The notes: a model not told the origin generated them from the letters alone. 64,000 nt of DNA from Furcasterigmium furcatum (GCA_001599815.1 BCIA01000003.1:4712001-4776000), one strand, 5' to 3'. Counted from the stretch's first letter, positions 32,638 through 43,169 are shown. A program made the numbers and translations.

Positions 32638-33792
32638 CTAGCATACCCTCTTGATGTAGTTGCCGGGAGAAGGAGAGGCTGGTCGCTTCCGACGTGATAG
32701 AGAGGTGCTGGCTGCGTTAAGCTGCTTCACTATCTCGACGTGGCCCCGAAACAAGGCGGCCTGCAGAGCGTTCCCGTGCTCACCGCCTTGTGCGTTTATA
32801 TCCGCCCCCTTCTGTAAAAGCAACTCGACAATGTCGCTATTACCTCTGTAGGAGGCGGCCTGAAGAGCGTTCCCATAGTTACCGCCTTGCACGTTGACGT
32901 CAGCACCCTTCTCTAAGAGTAACTTTACTAGATCATAGCAGCCTTGCACCGCGGCGGCCTGTAAAGCATTGCCGAAGAAGCCTCCTTGCGCGTTGATATG
33001 TGCACCCTTGCGTAAGAGGAGCTTCACAACGTCATCGTGACCTTCGTCTGAAGCCACCTGGAGGGGGTTACCAAAGCGGCCCCCCCGGGCGTTGACATCC
33101 GCTCCATTCTCCAATACAAGCTTCACAACGTCAATATAGCCTGTTCGCGAGGCAGCATATAAGGCGTTGGCGTTACTGCCGTGGGCCTGGGCATTGACAT
33201 CTGCCCCCCGCTTCAACAGTAGGTCGACGATTTCGATGTAGCCACCATCTGAAGCAGCCTGCAGTGCATTGCCGTAAGCGCCGCCTTGCGCATTGACATA
33301 TGCCCCTTTCTGCAAGAGTAGCCTCACTATCTCGTAGTGACCTCCGCTTGAGGCGGCTTCGAGCGCAGTGCCATACCGTCCACCCAGTGTGTTCACAGCT
33401 GCCTCCTTCTGTAAGAGTATCTGTACAATATCGCCATGGCCATTCCACGAGGCGGCCTGCAGAGCAGTATGGTACCTACCGCACTGTACGTTGATGTCTA
33501 CTCCTTTCTCCAGCAGGAGATTCGCGATGTCAAGATGACCTTGAAAGGCGGCGGCTTGTAGGGCGGTGCCGTAATGGCCTCCCTGGATGCAGACATCTGC
33601 TCCACTCTCGATGAGCAGCTCCAAAATGTCGAGGTGCCCTCCGTGAGAGGCAGCCTGTAGGGCGTTGCCGAAGCGGCCGCCCTGTGCGTTGATATCCGCA
33701 CCCCTGTCGATCAGCTCTTGTGCCACCCTCATCAAGCCCCCAAGGCAGGCGTAGTACAGTCTCGATCCTTTAGGTGGACCAGGGTCGCTGTT
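32638..33792 (-). pseudogene. Ankyrin half of the NLR, in frame after a TGA, ten repeats
   Basis: 384 codons continue in the same frame as the NACHT gene directly after its TGA (33793-33795), starting NSDPGPPKGSRLYYACLGGL. Then come ten 33-34 residue ankyrin units built on GADVNAQGG-YGNALQAAS-GG with variable positions. The array ends in a basic tail (SRRKRPASPSPGNYIKRVC). Normally this would be the ligand-sensing end of the NLR. As it stands it needs readthrough, a start at the internal ATG (33732), or removal of the TGA by RNA processing. Repeat similarity is very high, which is typical of fungal NLRs that evolve by repeat exchange. I mark it pseudogene because its link to the rest is broken. 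Confidence 0.65.
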
Positions 33793-36359
33793 TCATGGCT
33801 CGTCCCCAAGATCGGCTTGATACAGGTGGCCCCATCGTTGAAACGTCTGGTCGTCGTCGAGAAACGTCAGCGTTGCTTGAAACACGCAAATTTTGGCGGC
33901 CAATCTTGCCAAGGGGTAGTCAAACCCGACTTTGGTGTGGTCTCCGTCAGTACATGTACCCGCCAGGTACGTCAAGCAAGTCTTCGCGATAACAACGCCG
34001 CTCGCGGGTTGCTGAAAGTCCGCTCGCCGTGTCAGAAATTCTTTCACGGAGAAGTGGGCGAGATGCAGCTCTTTCTTAGGGTCTACCCAGGGGGGGCTAT
34101 AGGGTGCCCTCGCTTCAACAATAGATATTAAGCTGGGGCAATGACGGAGCACTTCGTTGTCCCCAAAAACTCTGCCATCCTCGTCAAAGCCCCCCCAGTC
34201 GGCCGTCGTGTCTGTGGCAATTACCTCGACAGCCTCCCTCACTGTAAGAGGTCGCGGAGCATGAACAAGAAACTGCAGAAGGCGTATGGCGGCGTCTCGG
34301 AGATTCTGCGGTATGTTGGCGATCATTCTCGCGTAGGTCTCGCTCAAATCTCGCGGCAGATACTGGAGTGCGTTTCTGATGGCTTTGGGGCTCGAGCATC
34401 CGGCAAGACTGTCCATTTGGCATGCGGCCCATCGGAACCTATGACAGTTGTCAGGGAGTCGTCAGACACACAATATGTTGGTACTTACATCCCGTCGGCT
34501 CCATCCCCAACTCTTGCTTTGATCTCCTCCACCAGATCTTGCGCGAGATTTTTATCTTGAAAATCCGGCCGAGCCGCAAGCTGTGCTGCTACGTACGCTC
34601 GGATATCGGCGTTGACGCCCGTATTGTCAAGCGACATACAGCTCTCCCTTCCGATAGCACAGGGAATCCTCGTAAGAAACTCTGGCTCAGGCCGGCCTGT
34701 GCAGAGCAACTGGACATGGCCCAACTCTGGCGTAGACACAACATCTTTGAGCCAGGTGAGAAGCTCGCTTCGAGTTGTCGACTCGTCCAAAGCGTCCAGG
34801 ACAATGCACACCCGTGCGTTGTCTTTGAGCATCTGGAACACGACATCCAACAACGCCTGTGTATTAGGCTGCCTGGGACCAACTTCGTGTGCCTTGAACA
34901 AGGCGTCCAGCTGCGCTGTAGAAGTAGCGGTGCTGCGGTACAATTGAAAAGCAAGCGACCGCAACATGCCATCCACGGTCTGCTTTCTCATGTCGCTGAA
35001 GTCGAAGAAGAAGTTGAGAACTGGATGGTCGTCCGGTTGATCGAGGGCGTCTAGCACCGTTGCGCTGAGCACCGTCTTGCCACAACCCGCCAGGCCGTGC
35101 AGCCACAGGTGTTTAGGCGACCCCGACTTCCATGACTGGAACATTGTGTGCTCCAAGAGCCACATGCCCGTCTTCTCACACCAGAGCTTCCTCGCTTGAT
35201 TGGCGTTCGTGGACGGGTCGGGTGGCTGCAGCCAGTCTTTGATCTTGTCGGTGTGGTGGTCAGATCGGATGTGGTCAACAGCAGCTTTCGTTTCTGACGT
35301 CGTCTGCTCCACATACTCGATTTGCTGCTTGACTAGCAAACATCAGAGATTGTAAGTCAAGGTGGATGGATTCATGTACTCACTGGCATCAATAGTCTCG
35401 GTAATCGGCCTCTCTGCTTCGATCCTGTTCGGTGGGATCTGCTGTAGCAGGTCCCTTGCGTACGCAGCCGCCATCATCGCCGCAAAGCCCTGCCACTCCT
35501 TACTCTTATGCGAGTCAGCGTAGTCGCAGATACCGCGGATCACCAGGCACGGAAAGTGGTTCATCAGCCCGGCAGCCTCCATCTCGAAGCAGAGCACACC
35601 CTTTTCCGCAGACAGCTTATCGCGCATCCGTGCATCCTTCATCAACTGATTACCGCTGGCAATCAGCCCATAGTGGATGGCAGGGTCATCTTCCTCCTCG
35701 TCTCGTTCGTCCCGAGAAACAAGGTGACCCACGTCGCAAACGTCGCAGCTGTCAGTGTTTGGCGGATGTACGTAGTCAGATCGGTACAGCCTGTCGCGTG
35801 TCGGAGCAGGTCGCGCGTACTTCTTCCGCTTCTTGATCATTTGCAACGCTTTTTCCGCGTCATCGGCGAGATGGTGACCCTTCAGCTCGTATGTCCCTCT
35901 AAGCGCGCTGACAGCCGCTCGCAGCACCGTTGGTGGTTGGTTTAAGAACCCGGTCTCACGGAACTCCTGGTCCTGGATCGTCTTTCCGAAATCGTATTGG
36001 AACACACCACCTATTCCACCATCGGGGCTACTCACGACCACGTCGCCGAGCCGTATATCATTTGTTGAGCTCGGTGCGCCTCCGCCGATGCCCACCATAA
36101 GGCCGATACGGATATTCGGAAAGGTGCGAAGCATATCGCGGGCTACCGCCGCGGCCGATGTTGTCCCGTACTCTCCGTCGGGTAGCACGGCGATGACGAT
36201 GTTGTGGCTGTCGATCTGACCGAGCACATAGCTGTTGTTGTCGTTCGGGTCGACGTGACTTGGGCGGGCATGCTCCTTGTCGAGAAAGGCGCGGGCTGCG
36301 ACTGACTCGGTGGTGATGGCGCAGATCCAGCCGACGGTGTACTCTCGCGGGTCTGCCAT
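33793..36359 (-). CDS. PNP-NACHT NLR-like protein, 3 exons, 821 aa to stop
   Basis: Minus-strand exons are 36359-35384, 35332-34489 and 34438-33793. Residues 1-300 form a PNP_UDP nucleoside-phosphorylase-like domain (EYTVGWICAITTESVAARAF, LMVGIGGGAPS, EMEAAGLMN, VIRGICDYADSHK). From 400 there is a NACHT P-loop domain: Walker A GLAGCGKT at 405-412 and Walker B VCIVLDALDES ending at 510. A winged-helix-like region (MFRWAACQMDSLAGC and ETYARMIANIP) follows. Fungal NLRs with this order are thought to sense non-self and trigger responses. The protein ends at DEP-TGA, where family members run on into repeats; the adjoining DNA continues in frame with ankyrin units. The product may be truncated but the two domains are intact. 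Confidence 0.85.
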
Positions 36360-36893
36360 GGCCGGTGGCTGCTACTGGGATGCTTCGGGAATCAGCCGGT
36401 GAAGTGGATGAATCCGTTGATGAATCTTTTGATGAATCTGAGGGGGCAATGGAAATTGGGCTCTGCTTGCGCAGAATCCATGATCAGGCTCTGGCAAACT
36501 GGTTACACAAGGCTGGGGGCTGTGCTGCGGCCGCCCGGCGCTTGGTTGCAGCAGCTCCTCAAGTTGTCGCACATGATTGGGTGTCAATCGACTAGCTGCC
36601 ACCATTCACGTCGTGATGTGATGAGGTCCTCCGGGCTTCCATTGGAGAAGCGGGCGGCACCTGGCGCCGCCAGAGCGGCGCGAAAGCCCTGCATGTTGAA
36701 CATCGGTATTGTGGCATTGGAGGTGCCGTTCGCTGTGTTTTGAGATCGATTCGGTCGACCCGTTACATGAGTTCAGCCGACCTGCCTACTTGCCATCAAC
36801 TCGAAGAGGTTGTGTAAAATGACATCCCGAGTTCGGCACTAAGAAGAAAGAAGATAGACTCCCCGCTACTCAAATATCTAATACACTCATCGC
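36360..36893. other. NLR promoter and 3' flank of Kre9-like gene
   Basis: No gene is seen. A short GAT/GAA tandem (TGATGAATCT-like units) at about 36396-36435 lies 40-75 bp upstream of the NLR start. Confidence 0.4.
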
Positions 36894-37418
36894 CTATAGC
36901 CCGACAGCCATGAGGCAGGTAGCCGCCACGACGGCGAATCCAAGACCACCCGCAGACAGCTTACCCGCCGATCCCATATGCGAGTACCCCTCGAGATCGA
37001 ACTTCTCCGAATTAACCTCCGTAGCGTCCTCTCGGGACACGGTGGAGTTCATGAACTGCTCGTCCCAAATCCATCCCTCAATGAAGCAGCCGCCCTGGTA
37101 CAGGTCGGGGCCGCCCGCCTCTTCCCAGTCGGCGAACCACTTGGGGGCCCCGTACCAGGTCCAGTTCGATACTCTCCTCGAATCGATGCGTGTGTCGTTC
37201 ATCATGTCCGCGCCAAAGGACAGCAGGTTGTTTTCGTAACCGCTCGCGAAACGCAGCTCGAGCCAGCGAGACTCGGAATCGTCGTCATCGTGCTCCCAGG
37301 CGATCTCGACGGGGTTGCTGACGTTGACGGGCTCGCTGCCGTCTGGTTGCGTGATCCTAAATGCGCGAATGACAGGCGCGAGGGCAGACAGGCAGGCAAT
37401 GATAGTAGTGATTTGCAT
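36894..37418 (-). CDS. Kre9/Knh1-like GPI-anchored wall protein, 174 aa
   Basis: Start at 37418 gives a signal peptide (MQITTIIACLSALAPVIRA) followed at once by the Kre9/Knh1-type module: FRITQPDGSEPVNVSNPVEI then AWEHDDDD. The family is Ser/Thr-rich and wall-associated, and yeast Kre9 is needed for beta-1,6-glucan. The middle carries several N-glycosylation sites (NVSN, NDTR, NWTW, NSTV). The C-terminus ends in a small-residue omega site (GSAGKLSAGG) and a hydrophobic tail, which predicts a GPI anchor. It is shorter and less Ser/Thr-rich than most members. Its acidic run DDDD sits in a surface loop position. The frame is intact and intronless. Confidence 0.78.
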   Translation of the reverse strand: MQITTIIACLSALAPVIRAFRITQPDGSEPVNVSNPVEIAWEHDDDDSESRWLELRFASGYENNLLSFGADMMNDTRIDSRRVSNWTWYGAPKWFADWEEAGGPDLYQGGCFIEGWIWDEQFMNSTVSREDATEVNSEKFDLEGYSHMGSAGKLSAGGLGFAVVAATCLMAVGL

Positions 37419-38766
37419 CTTGAAGTGGGGGCGTGATGTTGGTCGGGGACTTTGACAACAAGATAGATAGTAAAAGATGCTAGTCTTTGAGGCCGATAAT
37501 GCCGTGACAGTGGAATTGATTGACAATGCATTGCCGAAGTGGCGGCCCATGGTTCATTCTAAATGATTCTCAGGCACGCTCGTCGGAAACATGGCATGAC
37601 GCGGGCCAAGATCTGTTGTCTTGAATGGTGGCCGATGACGCACCCCAAGGCTGCCCAGAACGGCAAATACGAGTATACACGCGAGTAATTTTTGAAGGTC
37701 TATACCAGACGATTTAATTATATGTCAATCCCTGTTTGGCGGCCGTGGCGTCAGGTCGGCTCTCCCCCCCGCAAGTCTGACTGCGGTGTAAGTTATTCGA
37801 CCTCAGGGGAATATAGTCGGGACTGAGACTCTGATAAACATGGGACTTTACACAGAGCGGCAACTCCAGCAGGAGGGCCACAGAAAGGATGGCCGCCCTC
37901 GAAACGGCCATGTCGCCCAGCAGACTTCAGATCAAGCCATAGGAGATAGAGATGATCTCTCTCCCGCGTAACTTTAAGCAATTGACATGGCCTCTCTGTT
38001 GATTCGAAGAAATCGGGATGGCCTCTTGCCTACATGTAATTAGATATAAGTTAAGCACAGCGTATCTGGATGGCAGCATGTCTGGACCGGCTATCTTTTC
38101 TGCGACCCTCCTGTCTAGGTAAGGATACCTTTTGAAGGGTCGAAGCCGGCGGTCTTCCTGGAGGATAGTTTCGAGATGAACGCTTTCTCGAGATGAGCAA
38201 AAGCGACAGGAACGCCCCTCTAGAGCCCAAGAATCAAGTACCAGTAGAGTTCTCCAAAGAGAGGCTCGCTGAATTTCAAGTCAAAGCTAAGCAGTTATTC
38301 CGCCCCGGGGCAGACACAGACCACCATTTACATCGCTTTTGACTATAATGCCTTGTTATACTCGTTTTCTTCCCATCTTGGACAAGTCCCATCACAGTCA
38401 CATGGTGACCAGCGAGACGGGCAGAAGGCCCGCGTCTATGGATTTGCCGTTTCACTCATAAGTAAGATAGAGCTGCCGGAAGTGCGTGACCTTGAGCGAT
38501 CGCATTTTGCATCCTCATTCGGCTTGCAGGCCCTCGCGGCCTATCACAGCCTGTTCTCGGGCTGCCATGCATGTGGGTGGCTCGTGAGGCGGGACTTGCT
38601 TCCTCCCGCCCCGCGTTATGGGGAGATCGATCAGGCTCGCACGTCGTGACCATTCCATTCGTCTCGTGGAACAGGCCGCCGGCGGACCGTCTTTCATTTC
38701 TCGCTCGAAACACCCTTGGTTGTCACTCTTGACAACAACAGCTCCCCTGTGCCCAATCTCCCCGCC
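37419..38766. other. Gene-poor stretch holding inverted repeat copy C
   Basis: Contains copy C of the dispersed repeat (listed separately). On the minus strand the core of that copy opens a 65-codon frame, MAVSRAAILSVALLLEL, which looks like a signal peptide but has no supported downstream protein. A second TTTTCTGCGACCCT word occurs at 38096. No gene is claimed. Confidence 0.5.
37871..38035 (-). repeat. Dispersed repeat, copy C, inverted
   Basis: The reverse complement gives CAAGAGGCCATCCCGATTTC and GAGAGGCCATGTCAATTGC, matching the 31-bp units, then GATCTGAAGTCTGCTGGGCG and CATGGCCGTTTCGAGGGCGG, matching the core. The orientation is opposite to copies A and B. The 5' CACGAGGGTC part could not be found. 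Confidence 0.68.
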
Positions 38767-39698
38767 ATGGTCCGCGTCCTCTGCCTCGACGGAGGAGGCA
38801 TCCTCAAAGAATTAATGCTCCAGGTCCGCATGCACAACCGCCTCGACAGGACCCCCGAACCACGCGAGTGCTTCGACTTCATTTGCGGAACCAGCACCGG
38901 CGGCCTCCTTGCCGTTCTCCCCGGCCGCCTGGGGTGCCCGCTCTCCGAGTGCGAGACTCTCTACAGGAAACTTGCGTCCCAGATATTTTCTGGTGGATCC
39001 TTGCGAGGCTTCGTGACCGGCTCGAAGCACATGAGTGATGGTCTACTCAAGATTCTCCAGGACAAGGCTGGATCGCATCACATGTACGACTCTGGGTCTG
39101 CCGGGGATCATGTACCGGTATGTTTCTCAACGTCTTGGCCGGCCCTCTCTCGCCGAATGGATTCACACTGAGTCTCCGCGTATGCTTAGGTCGCCGTGCT
39201 AGCCGTAGCCGCAGTAACCCGAGACGAATGCCTCTTCCGAACCTACGGCGTCCGCGCCCAGACCGAGCCTTGCCTCATTACCGACGCATGCCTCGCCACG
39301 TCGGCTGCCACGACCTTCTTCCCCCGCGTCACCATCAACGACGTCGATTACGTCGATGGCGCTTTCCAAAACAACAGCCCTAGCGGCGCTGCCATCGCCG
39401 AGCTCGAGTCGGACGAGTCGCCTCGCCCTTAAAGGACGCAGTGGCCCAGGTGACATGCCTCGTATCGATAGGGACGGGAAGAGACACTTTTGAGTACAAG
39501 AAGAAAGGACTGCTGTCCAACCTCACCAATGCCGTGCCGGATGGCCTGATCTCTATGAAGGATGCGGCCCAGATGTGTATCAAGATCGCAACTGACTGTC
39601 ACAGGCAACATCTCGACGGGTTGATGTCGGCGACAGTTGAGTTCAAATACAAAACATTACGCTTCTTCTACCTGCTGGGCAGACCGGCAAAACCGTGA
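38767..39698 (+). pseudogene. Patatin-like phospholipase, frameshifted
   Basis: Exon 1 (38767-39117) encodes VRVLCLDGGGI and the nucleophile motif GTSTGG (the GxSxG serine). Exon 2 (39190 on) encodes AVLAVAAVTRDECLFRTYGV and the acid partner motif DGAFQNN. After SDESPRP the frame hits TAA at 39430-39432. The next frame resumes LKDAVAQVTCLVSIGTGRDTFEYK and runs to a stop at 39698. One missing base in the CCC run near 39426-39429 explains the break. The first motif also lacks the usual RG after DGGGI, which shapes the oxyanion hole. Patatins hydrolyse membrane or storage lipids; many fungal copies sit in NLR or defence settings. This one is probably inactive. Confidence 0.68.
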
Positions 39699-39795
39699 GA
39701 GTGGGAGTACCAACAATCCTCCACGCACAATCTTTTCCATTGACGAGCTGAGGAGCGCCCGGCAACTTCGCGAGGACATCTTCATATTACCCAGC

Positions 39796-40031
39796 CACGA
39801 GGGTCGCCGAATACATGGCCGGTCTAGTGGTATTACCGTCCACGGAGGCCGTCTTCCGAACTGCTCGAAGTCGATTAGGCAGCCTTTGGAATGACCTCTG
39901 GTTGAGACAGAAGCTATCTCGATTTCCTGAGATCGAGGGAGAGGCAATCTCATTGAGCCGAGGCCAGATCTGAAGTCTGGTCGACGTAATCGTTCCGAGC
40001 GCGGGCGGTCACCCTTTCTGCGACCCTTTGC
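39796..40031 (+). repeat. Dispersed repeat, copy B
   Basis: CACGAGGGTCGCCGAATACA at 39796 matches the opening of copy A. One 31-bp unit at 39904-39934 (GAGACAGAAGCTATCTCGAT at its start) matches unit 2 of copy A at most positions. The core GATCTGAAGTCTGGTCGACG at 39967 follows. It is about 30 bp shorter than copy A between these landmarks, which equals one tandem unit. It begins about 100 bp downstream of the patatin relic. Confidence 0.72.
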
Positions 40032-40049
40032 CAGCGCCCCCCGACCTAC

Positions 40050-40820
40050 TTACGCCGTGGCAACCTCCTGGATCGTCTTCCAGAACTGCTCCGGATCATG
40101 CGCGAACCGCCCCAAAAACAACCCGTCCAGCTCGTCCTTCAGCTTCGCATACGTCCCCGGCCCGGCGCTCCCGCCGTACAAGATCCTCGTCCTTCCCGGC
40201 CGGCTCCTCACGCACTCCAACTCCCGTATCCTCCGTGCAACACCAACAACATGCTCCGCGCCCGCCGGCTCCGCGGCCCCAATGGCCCACACGGGCTCGT
40301 ACGCCAGCACCACCTCCGCCTCGGGCGGCACGGCCCCCATGATCCCCTCGACCTGCACCCTGCACTCGTCCGCCGCGGCACCGACGTCCCCCTCGGACAC
40401 CTCCCCGATGCACACGAGCGGGATGATCCCGTTCCGCGCGGCGGCGGCCGCCTTCTTTGCGGCCTTGCCGTCCGTCTCGCCGAAGAGCCGGCGGCGCTCG
40501 GCGTGGTTGAGCTCGACGATGCGGCAGCCCACCTCGGCGAGGACGGCGGGGGAGACCTCGCCCGTGAACGCTCCGGCGTCCTCGGAGAAGGCGTCCTGGG
40601 CGCCGACCCAGACGGGGGAGTCGCGGAGCTGGTCGACGGCGGAGGTGACGGAGATGAAGTCCGGGATGATGAAGATGTCGAGGGACTGCAGGAACTCCGG
40701 GGACGCAGTGGCGAGGAGCGGCTTGAGGGCGGAGATGTAGGACTTTGTCTTGGCGTGGGAGAAGTACATCTTGGTTGAGAAGCCGAGGATGCGGCGGCGG
40801 GAGGGGTCTGAGGGCGCCAT
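40050..40820 (-). CDS. Triosephosphate-isomerase-like sugar-phosphate isomerase, 256 aa
   Basis: Intronless. Start at 40820 matches TIM-family length. Catalytic Lys17 (FSTKMYF), His106 (ELNHAERR) and Glu175 (AYEPVWAIG) are present, and so is the phosphate-binding YGGSAGP (215-221). The usual Asn two residues before the Lys (N-W-K) is replaced by Ser15, which glycolytic enzymes do not allow. The region after it ends GLFLGRFAHDP, unlike DGFLVGGASL of the housekeeping enzyme. I therefore read it as a paralog for another phosphorylated ketose. The neighbours, a dihydroxyacetone-type kinase and an RpiB isomerase, suggest L-erythrulose-1-phosphate to D-erythrulose-4-phosphate, as for bacterial EryH and Yarrowia EYI1. 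This assignment is inference. Confidence 0.85.
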   Translation of the reverse strand: MAPSDPSRRRILGFSTKMYFSHAKTKSYISALKPLLATASPEFLQSLDIFIIPDFISVTSAVDQLRDSPVWVGAQDAFSEDAGAFTGEVSPAVLAEVGCRIVELNHAERRRLFGETDGKAAKKAAAAARNGIIPLVCIGEVSEGDVGAAADECRVQVEGIMGAVPPEAEVVLAYEPVWAIGAAEPAGAEHVVGVARRIRELECVRSRPGRTRILYGGSAGPGTYAKLKDELDGLFLGRFAHDPEQFWKTIQEVATA

Positions 40821-41399
40821 GGTGAGTGGCGGCGGAGTCCTCGCTTCAGGTGAATGTGTTGATGCGTGAGGTTCAACCAAGGTTTACAACTGGCAGAGCG
40901 AGCGGCGGCCGGCTGCGGGTTTGCTGTAGTGTGGTTGTTGATGGGCAGCGCAGTATGTCTGAAGAGTCGTCCTAGTTCCAAACCGTGGAAAAGAGGAGCT
41001 GCTTCCTCCAGTGTACACGTGGGTTATTGGTGGTTCAAGTCGAGGTGTCGAGTTGTCTAGAACATCACCATGGACGCCGGCGGACCACTGAATTGCGGGT
41101 TCCTTCTCGGATAACCTAATGCAGGTTCCGGCGAGTTCCCGTTGGCGGAGACCCCTCCGGTCTTCGGCAAATTCGCCGTGGATCCCCCCCTCGGGATCGA
41201 GGAGCCGATGCTGGACACTTCCAGGGTCTCGACCGGCGTTCACGCTATGTCGACTTCACGCATTAACAGAGGCTGTTCCACTAGATTCAACACCATACCA
41301 AGCATCCGATGCTCTCAGAAGAGCCTTGTAGTTAGAGAATTCCCGGTTTCATTACCACACCGCCTAGACTGTCCCATAACTCTAGTTGACATGTTGCGA
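40821..41399. other. Spacer between TIM-like and kinase genes
   Basis: Both genes are on the minus strand, so this spacer holds the promoter of the TIM-like gene and the 3' end of the kinase. No gene is seen. Confidence 0.45.
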
Positions 41400-43169
41400 T
41401 CACGACATGCCCTGCTTCAGGGCCTCCACGGCCACGCGGGCAGCCCACGCGCCAGGATCCGCTGGGATCTCGCTCTCAGAAATACCGCCGCCCACGTATG
41501 TCGCACGCCCCAGCCTCGGCTTCATGCCCTTTGTGGCCTCGGCACCCTTGATCGCCGCAGCGACAGCGTTGTCAAATCCTCCAGCCGCCATGCCCTCCGC
41601 GAACGGGATGAGCGTATCCATGATCGTCCTGTCGCCGACCTGAGCAGGCGTGTACCTTCTCAGGTTGCCCAGCGCGGTGGCCAGCGCCACGGCCCAGAGG
41701 GCCTCTTGTCCCTGTGATGCCGCCGTCTTGGCGTTGTTCTGCATGGCGAGGCGCAGTGAGACGAAGAAGATGCCCAGAACGCCGCCGAGTGTGCCGCCGA
41801 TCTTCGACTCGACGATATCCTCAAGCTCGGCAAGAACTGCGCCGAGCGATCCAGAGCTGCCAACACCCTTGTCCAGTGCGGCGTTGAGCTCCACGGCCAC
41901 GGTCTTGACCGTCTCGCCGCAGTCACCGTCGCCCATGACGGTGTCCCACCGGGTCAGGTCGGGCTCGACATCCACGAGCGCCTTGCACGCAGTGCGCAGC
42001 ATCTTATCCAGCTTTGCCGGATCGATCCGCACATCCTGGTCCTCCGCAATGACGGGCTTCTCCTCCTTCGGCGCCTGCACGAACTGCTCATTGCGCGCCC
42101 GGCGCTGCTGCTGAGAACCCGCCATCGATTCCCAGTATGTGTTTGTCCTGACGTCGGTAAACTGCTTGATCTGCTCCACGCTGTAGGAACAGCCGTTGGC
42201 GGCGGCGGTGGCGTTGACGACCGAAACGGAGAAAGCGGGAGCGTTGAGCGACGTTTCCAGGAAGCCCGCGTAGACACGGACGGGCTCGATCTTCCAATCC
42301 GCAGACAGCTGCTCGAGAAGCTCGTCGACAAGGGCGCCCATCTCCAGGTGTGACATGCCACCGAAGTTGCTCACCAGCAAAAACGTTTCGTCGCCGGGCT
42401 GGAACTTGACGTAGCCGCGCTCGGGGTCGGTCTCATCGAGGCAGTATGTGAGAATCTTCTTCACCAGCTCCTGTGGTGACGGAGCGGGTGAAATCTTCTG
42501 ATAGCCGGGTTCGTTGTGAGGGCCGGTGCCGAGCTCGACTTCGTTGTCCGCCAGCATAGCATGTTCACTCCGTCCGGGGACGTGGCAATGATCCAGAGTA
42601 GCGGCGATCGAGACAATCTGCTGCGAGAAAGACACACCCAGGTCGTAGACCTCATCGAGAGAGCCTCCAGCACCAGCTGCACCGCCCATGACCTTCAGGA
42701 CGCCCAATTGACCCGCCAGGCCACGGCGCCCGACCAGGCTGCCCTTCTTGCCGACGGAAACATCGTCGCCGCAAATGATCATGCGACAGTCGTGACCCTT
42801 GGCGCGGGCCTTCTCGTTTGCCAGCCCAAAGTGGAGGCAGTCGCCCGTGTAGTTGGTCACAACGAGAATGGTTCCCTTGTCCGAAGGCACGCGCTCAATG
42901 GCAGAGACGATCTGCCTGGTGCTGGGGCTGGCGAAGATATCACCAGCAACGGAGGCAGACAGGAGGTTGTTGCCGACAAAGCCAGACCATGCGGGTTCGT
43001 GGCCGGAGCCGCCGCCAGAGATGATGCTGACATTGGCCTTGTTGAAGGTCGTGTCGTACACGACGCGGTTGGTCTCGTCGAGCGCAAGAGAGGGGTTGTA
43101 AGACACGAGACCGCGAAGCGACTTGTTCACAAGCCCGTCCGCCGACTCGAAGAGGTGACGCTTCGACAT
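41400..43169 (-). CDS. Dihydroxyacetone/erythrulose kinase, Dak type, 589 aa
   Basis: Intronless. Start at 43169 (MSKRHLF) gives standard Dak length. The N-terminal DhaK domain has His57 (GGGSGHEPAWSGFVG), the presumed base, and His218 (ELGTGPHNEPG), which in this family forms a covalent hemiaminal with the ketose. The linker is Gln/Arg-rich (QQQRRARN). The C-terminal DhaL domain has the nucleotide-binding DTVMGDGDCGETV and GSSGSLGAVL. The enzyme phosphorylates short ketoses with ATP, either dihydroxyacetone or L-erythrulose. It differs from the standard ELGMGIHGEPG at ELGTGPHNEPG, so substrate range may differ. Location between two sugar-phosphate isomerases favours erythrulose (compare Yarrowia EYK1); that is inference. 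Confidence 0.92.
   Translation of the reverse strand: MSKRHLFESADGLVNKSLRGLVSYNPSLALDETNRVVYDTTFNKANVSIISGGGSGHEPAWSGFVGNNLLSASVAGDIFASPSTRQIVSAIERVPSDKGTILVVTNYTGDCLHFGLANEKARAKGHDCRMIICGDDVSVGKKGSLVGRRGLAGQLGVLKVMGGAAGAGGSLDEVYDLGVSFSQQIVSIAATLDHCHVPGRSEHAMLADNEVELGTGPHNEPGYQKISPAPSPQELVKKILTYCLDETDPERGYVKFQPGDETFLLVSNFGGMSHLEMGALVDELLEQLSADWKIEPVRVYAGFLETSLNAPAFSVSVVNATAAANGCSYSVEQIKQFTDVRTNTYWESMAGSQQQRRARNEQFVQAPKEEKPVIAEDQDVRIDPAKLDKMLRTACKALVDVEPDLTRWDTVMGDGDCGETVKTVAVELNAALDKGVGSSGSLGAVLAELEDIVESKIGGTLGGVLGIFFVSLRLAMQNNAKTAASQGQEALWAVALATALGNLRRYTPAQVGDRTIMDTLIPFAEGMAAGGFDNAVAAAIKGAEATKGMKPRLGRATYVGGGISESEIPADPGAWAARVAVEALKQGMS

Noticed and set aside
40098..40778. Plus-strand frame of 226 codons opposite the TIM-like gene
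   Set aside because: Arg/Pro/Leu-rich shadow of a gene with clear catalytic residues on the other strand.
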